From Alphaproteobacteria bacterium (lineage in GTDB: Bacteria > Pseudomonadota > Alphaproteobacteria > UBA6615), in the NCBI GenBank assembly GCA_013003285.1, contig JABDJY010000130.1, positions 1 through 7,022 of the forward strand: a stretch of DNA of 7,022 bases. Direction: 5' to 3'. The notes beneath the pieces were generated by a model that saw only the letters and a list, made by a program, of their open reading frames with translations, did not search any database and had not been told where the DNA came from. Of the stretch, positions 1-6,550 are shown piece after piece (within the stretch, counting starts at the first letter, position 1; each line of letters starts with the position of its first letter). Made by a program: the position numbers and the translations under genes.

Positions 1-1296
1 ATGCTGGCCTGGGAAGGCCTAAAACAGGCGTTACGCAGCCGGGAAATTCGCATCGAAACGATGGCCCATGCGCTCAGCCTGCTCAGCACCCAGACCCTCG
101 AGCCGGAACCGATCCCGCTCGACGTGAAAGTCGTCCTGGTCGGCGAGCGCCAGTTCTATTATCTGCTGAGCCAGTACGACCCGGAGTTCCGCGAGTTGTT
201 CAAGGTCGCCGCCGATTTCGACGAGCGGATCGACCGGTCTCCCGACACGTTGCGCCAATATGCCGAACTGGTCGGTAGCGTTATCGATCGCGAGAAATTG
301 CATGCCTTCGACCGCACTGCGGTGGCCCGGGTCATGGAACATTCGACGCGTCTGGCCAGTCATCAGAATAAGCTCTCGGCCAATATCAGCGACCTCGCCG
401 ATCTGCTGCGCGAAGCCGACCATTTGGCCGCTCAAGATGGCCGAGAAATTGTCGCAGCGGATGATGTGGATCGCGCCATCGATGCGCAAATCCACCGGTC
501 CGATCGGATTAGCGAACGCCTGCAGGATGAAATTCTCGACGGCACGATTCTAATCGAGACCGACGACGAAAAGATCGCACAGATAAATGGCTTGTCGGTC
601 ATGATGCTCGGCGGGTTTAGTTTCGGAAAGCCCAGTAAAATCTCCGCGCGCGTTCGTCTGGGCCGCGGCGATGTGGTCGATATCGAGCGCGAGGTCGCGC
701 TCGGCGGCCCCCTGCATTCGAAAGGCGTGATGATTCTCGCCGGTTATCTAAGCTCCCATTACGCCACCGACCGGCCGCTCTCGCTCAACGCGTCGCTGGT
801 GTTCGAGCAGTCCTATGGCGGCGTCGAGGGCGACAGCGCGTCTTCCGCCGAGCTCTACTGTCTGTTGTCGGCGATCGCCGAGATACCGATTGCGCAGCGG
901 TTCGCCGTCACCGGCTCGGTTAACCAGGCCGGCGAAGTACAGGCAATCGGCGGCGTCAACGACAAGATCGAGGGTTTTTTCGACGTCTGCGCCGCGCGTG
1001 GACTGACCGGCGAGCAGGGGGTGCTGATCCCCCAATCGAACGTTAAGCATCTGATGCTCCACCGCAGGGTGCGCGACGCGATCGAAGCCAAAAAGTTTAA
1101 TGTTTATCCGGTGGAAACAATCGACCAGGGCATCGAGATTCTAACCGGTATGTCAGCCGGTCAGATACAGCCCGATGGCACCTTCCCCGACGGCACATTC
1201 AATCGCGCCGTCGCCGACCGGCTGCGCGAATTCGCCGAAATTCGCGCCAAATTCGGCCGCGACCGGCACGATGGTAACGAGGAGGCGACTGCATGA
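1..1296 (+). CDS. Lon-like AAA+ serine protease (AAA_32/Lon_C type), C-terminal part, 5' end outside window
   Basis: This is an ATP-dependent cytoplasmic protease of the Lon-related family that carries an AAA_32 module rather than the classical LonA N-domain. The visible 431 residues hold the end of the ATPase module and its alpha-helical lid (about 1-175), then the Lon proteolytic domain (about 190-385). The catalytic serine is S279 in GDSASSAE and the catalytic lysine is K322 in GGVNDKIEGFF. Their 43-residue spacing equals that of E. coli Lon (S679/K722). The conserved stretches GGPLHSKGV and LTGEQGVLIP flank the dyad. A charged tail (about 386-431) contains a short PDGTF duplication. The first ATG sits at base 1 inside the conserved ATPase region (EGLKQALRSREIRIE), so it is almost certainly not the real start. 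Family members are about 800 residues, so roughly 370 residues, including Walker A, are probably missing upstream. The stop overlaps the next start (ATGA), indicating translational coupling. Confidence 0.93.
   Translation: MLAWEGLKQALRSREIRIETMAHALSLLSTQTLEPEPIPLDVKVVLVGERQFYYLLSQYDPEFRELFKVAADFDERIDRSPDTLRQYAELVGSVIDREKLHAFDRTAVARVMEHSTRLASHQNKLSANISDLADLLREADHLAAQDGREIVAADDVDRAIDAQIHRSDRISERLQDEILDGTILIETDDEKIAQINGLSVMMLGGFSFGKPSKISARVRLGRGDVVDIEREVALGGPLHSKGVMILAGYLSSHYATDRPLSLNASLVFEQSYGGVEGDSASSAELYCLLSAIAEIPIAQRFAVTGSVNQAGEVQAIGGVNDKIEGFFDVCAARGLTGEQGVLIPQSNVKHLMLHRRVRDAIEAKKFNVYPVETIDQGIEILTGMSAGQIQPDGTFPDGTFNRAVADRLREFAEIRAKFGRDRHDGNEEATA
1281..1285 (+). promoter_or_regulatory. Shine-Dalgarno site for the universal-stress-like gene
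   Basis: GGAGG, within GAGGAGG (1279-1285), lies 7 bases before the ATG at 1293. It is inside the 3' end of the protease gene and fixes the start of the next gene at the ATGA overlap. Confidence 0.75.
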
Positions 1297-2117
1297 ACCC
1301 GGCTGGTACGCAGCGTATTCTGATCGCGCTGGCACCCGAGGCCCCCAGCGAGACGATCTTCGAGCCGGTATTCAAAATCGCGCTGCGCGGCCGCACGCCC
1401 GTCGAATGCATCTGCATCGAGGACAGCCGCTTGCTCGACGTCGCCGCGTTGCCCCAATCCCGCATCATTCACACCCATAGCCATGAGCCATCGCCGCTTG
1501 ACGAGCCGATGGTCCGCCGGGCCATGCGGGTGGCGTCGGGGCGCGCGCGCGAACGGTTCGAAGCGACGATCACACGCACCTCGATCTCCTGGACCTTCCG
1601 AACCCGCCAGGCCGCTTTGTTGTCGGAAGCGTTCAGCGATGCCGCGGCAGGCGACCTGATCGTCGTGCCGCTCCTGCGCGGCGCGCGGAACCAGGCCCAG
1701 CTGCGCGGACTGATCGACGCGGTAACCGGCCAAATCGCCGCATCGTTGTTGGTACTCAATGAGACCGGCGCGCCGGACAGGTCGGTTCTCGCCGTGTTCG
1801 ACGGCGACCGGGCAGATCTCGCCGCGGCGCGCGATCTGGCAGTTGATTTCGGTTGCCCGCTTACCGTGTTCGCGGTCGATGACGATACCAAATCCGCCCA
1901 AGACCGGGCGCAGGAGGTCGAAGCGTTTCTCGACGAATTCCGGCAAGAGGCCAGCGTGCGAACAATCGTGCTGCGGGAGGTCGAGGATTTGAACCAAGCG
2001 ATCCTGGACGCAGCACCCGGGACCCTGGTGTTGGACCGGTTGGGCAAGACAGTGAAGAACGTCGATATCGTATCGTTGCTCGCCCAATCGTCCGGATCGT
2101 TACTGCTCAGAAACTAA
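1293..2117 (+). CDS. Tandem universal stress protein (UspA-like fold) protein
   Basis: A 274-residue soluble protein, probably cytoplasmic, with two UspA-like alpha/beta halves (about 6-156 and 163-273). The first half opens with the beta strand RILIALAPE and has the ECICIEDSRLLDVAALP segment seen in many proteobacterial universal-stress-like proteins (strand, then acidic ED, then LLxLAALP). The second half opens with SVLAVFDGDRADLAAARDLA, the usual strand-helix start of a Usp domain. I do not see the GxxGx(9)G(S/T) ATP-binding signature in either half, so it may be of the non-ATP-binding kind. The start is well supported by GGAGG 7 bases upstream and by the 4-base overlap with the protease gene. 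It is followed after 16 bases by a transporter gene. No specific biochemical role can be read from the sequence; a stress-sensing or regulatory partner role in the operon is inferred. The family call is recognition by pattern, not by search. Confidence 0.72.
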   Translation: MNPAGTQRILIALAPEAPSETIFEPVFKIALRGRTPVECICIEDSRLLDVAALPQSRIIHTHSHEPSPLDEPMVRRAMRVASGRARERFEATITRTSISWTFRTRQAALLSEAFSDAAAGDLIVVPLLRGARNQAQLRGLIDAVTGQIAASLLVLNETGAPDRSVLAVFDGDRADLAAARDLAVDFGCPLTVFAVDDDTKSAQDRAQEVEAFLDEFRQEASVRTIVLREVEDLNQAILDAAPGTLVLDRLGKTVKNVDIVSLLAQSSGSLLLRN

Positions 2118-2133
2118 TTCGGGACCCGCCGAT

Positions 2134-3519
2134 ATGGCCGAAATGAACGAGCTGGCATCTCCCGGCGTGACCGGTGCTTCGGAGGAGTGGAGTTCGAGCT
2201 GGGGCTTCATCCTGGCGACAGTGGGCTCGGCCGCCGGAATCGGCAATATCTGGCGGTTTTCCTACGTTGCCGGCGAAAATGGCGGCGGCGCCTTCCTGCT
2301 TCTCTATTTGGTTTGCATCGCGCTGATCGGTCTGCCCATCGTGATTGCGGAACTCGCCATCGGGCGCGTCGATCGGCGCGGTGCGACCCCCGCCATCGAG
2401 CGCCTCACCCGGCTACGCCATTGGCGGAGCTTCGGCATACTCTCCGTTGTCATAGCGTTCCTCGTTCTCTCCTTCTACAGCGTCATCGCCGGCTGGGCCT
2501 TCAAATACCTACTCGGTGCGCTCGACGGCTCGTTGATGCGTGTTGCCAGCGGCGGTCATGGCGAATTCTTCGAGCGATTTATTTCCGGCCCATTGCAACC
2601 GGTGATTTGGCAATTTTGCATGATTGCGGCAACGGTTCTGGTCGTCATCGGCGGCGTCCGCAACGGTATCGAAGCGGTCAATCGCGTACTGATGCCGGCG
2701 CTCTTCGCGATTGTCGTGGGGCTGGCGGCCTATGGGCTGACGCTCAGCGGATCGGCCGCCGGGTTGCGGTTCCTCTTTGCGCCGGACTGGACGGCGCTCG
2801 GCAACCCCAGCGTCTATTTGGCGGCCATGGGGCAAGCCTTTTTCTCGCTCGGCGTGGGCATGGCGGTCTTTGTAACCTATGGCGGCTACCTGCCGGCCCG
2901 CCACAGAATTCCCCAGGCGGCCTGCGCCGTGGTTGCCGGCGATACGTTGATCGCGATCCTGGCCGGTATCGCTATCTTTTCGACCGTGTTTGCATTCGGC
3001 GTCGACCCCGCCTCGGGTCCCGAGCTCGCTTTCATCACCCTGCCGCAGATATTCCTCGCCATGCCGGGGGGGCGGCTGGTCGCCATATTTTTCTTCGCGC
3101 TGCTTGTGGCCGGCGCCCTCACGTCGATGGTGTCGATGCTGGAAGTACCGGTCGCTTATCTGGTCCGTCGGACGCGCTACTCACGCCGGCAACTGGTGCC
3201 GGCACTCGGTATCGCGATATTTCTGCTCGGCGTGCCGTCGGCGCTGGGCTTCGGCCCGCTTGAGACGATCAACTGGCACGGCCGCGGCATTCTCGACAAT
3301 GTCGACTATCTTGTTGCGAACTTCCTGCTGCCCGCCGGCGGCATCTTGATCGTGCTGTTTGTCGGCTGGCGCTGGCGACGGCACGACGCGCTTACCGGCG
3401 CGGATTTGGACCGATCCCGCTGGGGGACCCGGTGGGGGCTGGTCTGGTTGTGGTTGATACGGATCGTGACGCCCACGCTCATCTTACTGATCATTCTGAA
3501 TGGAATCGTGGATGTCTGA
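2134..3519 (+). CDS. Sodium-dependent transporter, neurotransmitter:sodium symporter (NSS/SNF) family
   Basis: An inner-membrane symporter of the LeuT/MhsT class, 461 residues, with about 11-12 hydrophobic segments. Bacterial members usually import amino acids or related compounds with Na+. TM1 has the hallmark GSAAGIGNIWRF (31-42) followed by GENGGGAF, matching LeuT G20/A22/V23/N27 as G31/A33/A34/N38. TM6 has GQAFFSLGVGM, where S238 sits at LeuT T254. TM8 has GALTSM, where T330 and S331 match the Na2 ligands T354 and S355. By hand alignment the Na1 ligand N286 of LeuT is replaced by G269 next to D270, and the chloride-substituting E290 is not conserved. The substrate cannot be predicted. The start at 2134 has only a weak GGGA 9 bases upstream; ATG 2143 is an in-frame alternative. 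The gene follows the stress gene by 16 bases and overlaps the next one by 8, so it is operonic. The C-terminus is short and ends in a hydrophobic helix. Confidence 0.93.
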   Translation: MAEMNELASPGVTGASEEWSSSWGFILATVGSAAGIGNIWRFSYVAGENGGGAFLLLYLVCIALIGLPIVIAELAIGRVDRRGATPAIERLTRLRHWRSFGILSVVIAFLVLSFYSVIAGWAFKYLLGALDGSLMRVASGGHGEFFERFISGPLQPVIWQFCMIAATVLVVIGGVRNGIEAVNRVLMPALFAIVVGLAAYGLTLSGSAAGLRFLFAPDWTALGNPSVYLAAMGQAFFSLGVGMAVFVTYGGYLPARHRIPQAACAVVAGDTLIAILAGIAIFSTVFAFGVDPASGPELAFITLPQIFLAMPGGRLVAIFFFALLVAGALTSMVSMLEVPVAYLVRRTRYSRRQLVPALGIAIFLLGVPSALGFGPLETINWHGRGILDNVDYLVANFLLPAGGILIVLFVGWRWRRHDALTGADLDRSRWGTRWGLVWLWLIRIVTPTLILLIILNGIVDV

Positions 3520-4852
3520 TAACGAAAAGAGCATCCAGCGCATCGTCATCATGGGCGCCGCGGGCCGCGACTTCCATAACTTCAATATGGTCTATCAGGA
3601 CAATCCGGCGTGCCATGTGGTGGCGTTCACGGCGGCGCAGATTCCGGGAATCGCAGAACGGTCCTATCCGACAGAGCTGGCGGGATATCTGTATCCGCAA
3701 GGCATTCCGATCCTGCCGGAAGATGATCTGGAAGAAATCTGCCGCCAACAGCGGGTCGATACGGTGGTCTTCGCCTATAGCGACGTCCCCCATGAGAAGG
3801 TCATCCACGCGGCGAGCCGGGCCCAGGCGGTGGGCTGTAGCTTCGTGCTGCTCGGCCCTGACGCCACCATGCTCACTTCCTCCAAGCCGGTGATCGCCGT
3901 ATCGGCGGTGCGCACCGGCTGTGGCAAATCACAGACGGCGCGCCACCTCGCCGAACAACTGACCGCGGCGGGCATTCGCACCGCGGCAATCCGCCACCCC
4001 ATGCCCTATGGCGACTTGGCCGCGCAGGTCGTGCAACGTTTTGCGACCCGCGAGGATCTCGACGCGGCCGACTGCACCATCGAGGAACGCGAAGAATACG
4101 AACCCTATATCGAGGCCGGCATGGCCGTATTCGCCGGCGTCGATTACGCCCCCATCCTGTACGCCGCCGAAGCCGAAGCCGATGTCATTTTATGGGACGG
4201 CGGCAATAACGATTTACCGTTTGTGCGGCCCGATCTGCACATTGTCCTGGTCGACGGGTTACGCCCGGGCCACGAAACAGCCTACTGGCCGGGCGAAGTG
4301 AACCTGCGATCGGCCGATATTGTCATTATCGCCAAAGCCGACGCCGCGAGTGCACCGAATATCGGTGTCATCGAAACGAATATTGCCCGCTGCAACCCCA
4401 ATGCGGCGGTCATTCGCGCCGGATCGCCGGTCACCCTCGACGATCCCGACCGGGTTCGCGGCAAGCGGGTCATCGTGGTCGACGATGGTCCCACTCTGAC
4501 CCATGGCGGCATGGCTTACGGCGCCGGATACGCCGCAGCGCGCGCCGCCAGCGTGGCCGAAATCATCGACCCCCGCCCGTTCGCCGCATCCGAAATCGCC
4601 ACCGTCTATGAGGCCTTCCCCCATCTCGGCGCGGTGTTGCCCGCGATGGGGTATAGCGACGCGCAAAAGAGTGCCTTGGCGGCAACCATCAACGCCAGCG
4701 GCGCCGATCTGGTGATCGCCGGTACACCGATCGATCTGGCGCAGGATATTCCGCTGGAGCTACCGATCGTGCGCGCGCGCTACCGCTACGCCGACATGGG
4801 CGCGCCAACCCTGTGGAATGCGGTGCAGGCTTTCCTGCGGGACAGGGGGTGA
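3512..4852 (+). CDS. Cyclic 2,3-diphosphoglycerate synthetase-like P-loop protein (COG2403 family)
   Basis: A 446-residue soluble protein that looks like a full-length member of the family typified by archaeal cyclic 2,3-diphosphoglycerate synthetase, which uses ATP to cyclise 2,3-bisphosphoglycerate. An N-terminal Rossmann-like region (about 9-125) carries IVIMGAAGRDFHNFN and AYSDVPHEKV. A SIMIBI-type P-loop domain follows: AVRTGCGKSQ (132-141, K139), RHPMPYGDLA, the IEEREEYEPYIEAG block, and a Walker B-like ILWDGGNND (226-234, D229). The C-terminal part keeps DGPTLTHGGM (325-334), DPRPF and AMGY. The G4-like position reads AKAD (274-277), where an NKxD would mark a GTPase, so GTP specificity is doubtful. 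In bacteria the product of this family is not well established, so the reaction is inferred. The start at 3512 was chosen because the gene then overlaps the transporter by 8 bases and begins MSDNEKS, with a weak GGAA upstream. ATG 3500 would add four residues. Confidence 0.85.
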   Translation: MSDNEKSIQRIVIMGAAGRDFHNFNMVYQDNPACHVVAFTAAQIPGIAERSYPTELAGYLYPQGIPILPEDDLEEICRQQRVDTVVFAYSDVPHEKVIHAASRAQAVGCSFVLLGPDATMLTSSKPVIAVSAVRTGCGKSQTARHLAEQLTAAGIRTAAIRHPMPYGDLAAQVVQRFATREDLDAADCTIEEREEYEPYIEAGMAVFAGVDYAPILYAAEAEADVILWDGGNNDLPFVRPDLHIVLVDGLRPGHETAYWPGEVNLRSADIVIIAKADAASAPNIGVIETNIARCNPNAAVIRAGSPVTLDDPDRVRGKRVIVVDDGPTLTHGGMAYGAGYAAARAASVAEIIDPRPFAASEIATVYEAFPHLGAVLPAMGYSDAQKSALAATINASGADLVIAGTPIDLAQDIPLELPIVRARYRYADMGAPTLWNAVQAFLRDRG

Positions 4853-5064
4853 TGCCAGGCACCAGCGCCCACAGCAGAAGGCCGCCGGCAAACCCGGTCC
4901 CGGTCAAAGACCAGCGAATTGTCTCCAATTCGGCGTACACCGTATAGCCGGTCGTTGTCAGCATCGCGTCCGGGATCCCCGCGACGAGGGCGCTACAAAA
5001 TGATCCAAAGGAGCGCAAATACGACGGCGGTGGCTAGGAACAGTTTGTTCGCGCTAAACGTCAT
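4848..5064 (-). pseudogene. DUF5676-like small two-helix membrane protein, frameshifted and 3'-truncated
   Basis: The minus strand has a good ribosome binding site (GAGGAG, 5072-5077) 7 bases before ATG 5064. The open frame is only 23 codons (MTFSANKL..., hydrophobic helix AVVFALLWIIL), stopping at TAG 4993-4995. Removing one T from the T4 run (plus-strand AAAA 4997-5000) joins it to a second frame. The joint reads LWIICSALVAGIPDAM, then TTTGYTVYAELETIRWSL, then a second helix TGFAGGLLLWALVPGIT. The restored 72 residues resemble, from memory, DUF5676 membrane proteins (WxxCSxLVA...GHMVHADL...GF..GL..W.L..GITGWLIAAIYNR). The final dozen residues of that family are absent: after GIT the frame runs antisense into the cDPGS-like gene with no resemblance. 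It lies 52 bases after the DsbA gene on the same strand, so it probably was the last gene of that operon. Alternatives are a sequencing error in the T run, or a genuine 23-residue membrane peptide (4993-5064). Family assignment is moderate. Confidence 0.55.
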
Positions 5065-5071
5065 ATCGATA

Positions 5072-5077
5072 CTCCTC
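5072..5077 (-). promoter_or_regulatory. Shine-Dalgarno site for the broken small membrane protein gene
   Basis: GAGGAG on the minus strand, 7 bases before ATG 5064. A well-placed site in front of a 23-codon frame is what shows that a gene started here. An earlier in-frame ATG at 5079 overlaps the site and is a less likely start. Confidence 0.6.
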
Positions 5078-5116
5078 ATTTGAGTTTCAGCTTCGTCGGA
5101 GATTAACTTCACGCGC

Positions 5117-5860
5117 TCACCCCGCCGTCGCCGCCCGTGCGTCACGCACATATTGGCGCAATTCGTCAAATGGCATCACGCCGCGTTTAATCACGTCGCC
5201 GATCACGAAAGCCGGCGTGCCATTAACGGCGAGGGTGCGGGCGAGGTCCATCGAAAGCGAGATGTGTCGCCCCACGCTGCGGTGGTTCATGTCGCGCTGC
5301 AGCCGTGCCATGTCGAGGCCGACCGCGCGCGCCGCCTGCAAGGTCGAAGTCTCGGTGACGCGCGGCTGCGCCATCAGCGCCCAATGCAACTCTTCGTATT
5401 TGCCCTGGCGGCGCGCAGCGAGCGCGGCCCGGGCGGCGAAACGCGATCCGCGGTTGATGATCGGCCATTCGCGATAGACCAGCCGGACGCCGGGGTCTTC
5501 CGCGATCAGTCGCTTCATGTCCGCAGCGACCTTTTTGCAGAAAGGGCAGTTGTAGTCGAAGAACTCGACAACCGTCACATCGCCGTCGGGATTTCCCAAA
5601 ACCGGGGCATTTGGATCGCGCTCCAGATCGGATCGGCGACGGGCCAGCGCCGCGGATAAAGATGCGATCGGCGCCGGCCCGACATCGCTGTTTGCAGCCG
5701 GACTGAATTGTGGATTATCCGAATCTGTTGGCGTTAGAGATAGCGGCGTATCAGGTTCGTACACACCCAATAGGGCGGCCCCAGACCCCAGAAAAACGGC
5801 CGTAATTATGCAGAGAAGTAAGAATCTGCCGCGCGCACGGCCGCGCTCTGGCATTTGCAT
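5117..5860 (-). CDS. DsbA-family thiol:disulfide oxidoreductase, membrane-anchored, periplasmic
   Basis: A 247-residue thioredoxin-fold protein acting in the periplasm on protein thiols. Residues 1-11 are basic and 12-33 form one hydrophobic segment; no clear signal-peptidase site is visible, so it is probably an uncleaved anchor. A proline- and serine-rich linker follows (about 36-66), then a short helical stretch (SLSAALARRRSDLERDP, 67-83). The DsbA domain (about 85-245) has VVEFFDYNCPFC with the active-site C105-P-F-C108 and the cis-proline loop GTPAF (P216). The DPNAPVLGNPDGDVTVVEF lead-in is typical of the ScsC/Com1-like subgroup, whose members are often isomerases or copper-stress proteins. 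The usual longer N-terminal oligomerisation region is reduced here, so oxidase versus isomerase cannot be decided. The start is supported by GGAGG at 5871-5875, 10 bases upstream; ATG 5854 is an alternative. It lies 70 bases downstream of the four-cysteine protein gene, with no promoter seen between them. Confidence 0.9.
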   Translation of the reverse strand: MQMPERGRARGRFLLLCIITAVFLGSGAALLGVYEPDTPLSLTPTDSDNPQFSPAANSDVGPAPIASLSAALARRRSDLERDPNAPVLGNPDGDVTVVEFFDYNCPFCKKVAADMKRLIAEDPGVRLVYREWPIINRGSRFAARAALAARRQGKYEELHWALMAQPRVTETSTLQAARAVGLDMARLQRDMNHRSVGRHISLSMDLARTLAVNGTPAFVIGDVIKRGVMPFDELRQYVRDARAATAG

Positions 5861-5930
5861 GAGTTACATCCCTCCAAGTTCTGCAACCAAAGTACAAGTT
5901 CCAGCAACAGGAAGGTCAAGATGCAACGGG

Positions 5931-6371
5931 TTATTCTTCGACCTTCGTTCCGTCGGCATCCGCATCGGATCGCATATAGTCACGCCGCCACCGTTCGAAC
6001 GTCATCACGTTGGGGCAAAACCGCCGCGGCGCATCGCTGCGATCATGGTCACGCAACCATCCGTCGCAACGCTTTTTATTGGCGCAATGGGCGCAGAGGT
6101 GATCTGCGTGCTTTAGCTCCGGCCAATAGTTAGCCACGATATGCCGTGGCGAGAAATGATGCGCCGCCAACATTTTGGCTAATCGTCGGCGGTGCGGCGC
6201 CAAGGTCTTACCCACGGTGAAGAGATCTGCTCTGCGCGTGCTTCGCGACGCTAGCACAGAATCGATCGCACTATCCGACGCGCGCCCCAGGGATTTCAAG
6301 AGCGGGTCGTCGCCGAATATTTGCCGAATCTTCGCCGATGCCTGTCTGGCGGTTTCAGTAAAATAAACCAT
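5931..6371 (-). CDS. Small four-cysteine protein, DUF6455-like
   Basis: A 146-residue protein without a membrane segment or signal peptide, probably cytoplasmic. The N-terminal half is helical and basic (LAPHRRRLAKMLAAHHFSP, 58-76). The C-terminal half holds C93-x2-C96-x5-C102-x2-W-L and, 16 residues on, FCPN with C119. This CxxC-x5-C...FCPN arrangement is what I associate with DUF6455 proteins, whose function is unknown to me; four cysteines in this spacing could bind zinc, iron or an Fe-S cluster. The start at 6371 (MVYFTET) is preferred because GGAGG lies 7 bases upstream. A GTG at 6392 would add seven residues and contain that site. An FNR/FixK-type promoter lies upstream and a DsbA gene follows after 70 bases, so a redox or low-oxygen role is inferred. 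The tail is acidic (SDADADGTKVEE). Confidence 0.7.
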   Translation of the reverse strand: MVYFTETARQASAKIRQIFGDDPLLKSLGRASDSAIDSVLASRSTRRADLFTVGKTLAPHRRRLAKMLAAHHFSPRHIVANYWPELKHADHLCAHCANKKRCDGWLRDHDRSDAPRRFCPNVMTFERWRRDYMRSDADADGTKVEE

Positions 6372-6378
6372 AGCGGTA

Positions 6379-6383
6379 CCTCC
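6379..6383 (-). promoter_or_regulatory. Shine-Dalgarno site deciding the start of the four-cysteine gene
   Basis: GGAGG on the minus strand with 7 bases to ATG 6371. It sits inside the longer reading frame that begins at GTG 6392, which argues for the shorter protein. Confidence 0.7.
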
Positions 6384-6415
6384 ATCGCTCACGCTCGCGT
6401 TTCGAGGTCAACGAT

Positions 6416-6421
6416 AGTGTA
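6416..6421 (-). promoter_or_regulatory. Predicted -10 element of the FNR/FixK-type promoter
   Basis: TACACT on the minus strand matches TATAAT at four of six positions. A start site about 6 bases further (near 6410) would leave a leader of roughly 38 bases before ATG 6371 and would place the upstream palindrome at -41.5. No good -35 box is seen, as expected for an activator-dependent class II promoter. Inferred from spacing only. Confidence 0.45.
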
Positions 6422-6444
6422 GAGAGAAACACCGACGGTCAGGT

Positions 6445-6458
6445 TTGATGCAGGTCAA
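6445..6458 (-). promoter_or_regulatory. FNR/FixK/Anr-type binding site
   Basis: TTGATGCAGGTCAA on the plus strand (TTGACCTGCATCAA on the minus strand) matches the consensus TTGAT-N4-ATCAA at nine of ten defined positions. It lies in the gap between the pcm stop and the four-cysteine gene, centred about 80 bases before ATG 6371 and about 41.5 bases before the predicted start site. Proteins of the CRP/FNR family with this specificity respond to low oxygen, nitric oxide or upstream two-component signals. Only minus-strand genes lie downstream, so the target is clear. Confidence 0.68.
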
Positions 6459-6550
6459 CTGGGGTTTGGCAAGGCATCGCGCAATCGCGCCACGACGCGG
6501 AAGTTCTGCGAGAGATTTTCCGATCGACCTAGAACGAACAACATCGACCG

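Noticed and set aside
1161..2087. A 308-residue minus-strand open frame opposite the stress protein gene
   Set aside because: It is a GC-rich antisense shadow with biased composition and no recognisable motif; the plus-strand genes are well supported.
2187..3263. A 358-residue plus-strand frame within the transporter gene
   Set aside because: Arginine-rich low-complexity translation in another frame of a clear NSS transporter.
3454..3467. TTGATACGGATCGT as a second FNR-type site
   Set aside because: The second half-site is poor and it lies inside the transporter coding sequence with no promoter-like context.
4689..5018. A 109-residue minus-strand open frame read as a complete gene from TTG 5018
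   Set aside because: Its first part makes sense only as the continuation of the frame starting at ATG 5064, and its last half is antisense to the cDPGS-like gene, arginine- and proline-rich, and family-less. It is treated as part of the pseudogene.
6372..6392. GTG 6392 as the start of the four-cysteine gene
   Set aside because: The strong GGAGG lies within this extension and is correctly spaced for ATG 6371.
6477..6490. GCGC-rich stretch as a terminator hairpin after pcm
   Set aside because: Only a 4-base stem can be drawn and no T run follows on the minus strand.
6523..6549. Direct repeat ATCGACC spaced 20 bases apart next to the pcm stop
   Set aside because: Two helical turns apart is suggestive of an operator, but a 7-base repeat is easily chance and one copy abuts the pcm stop codon.
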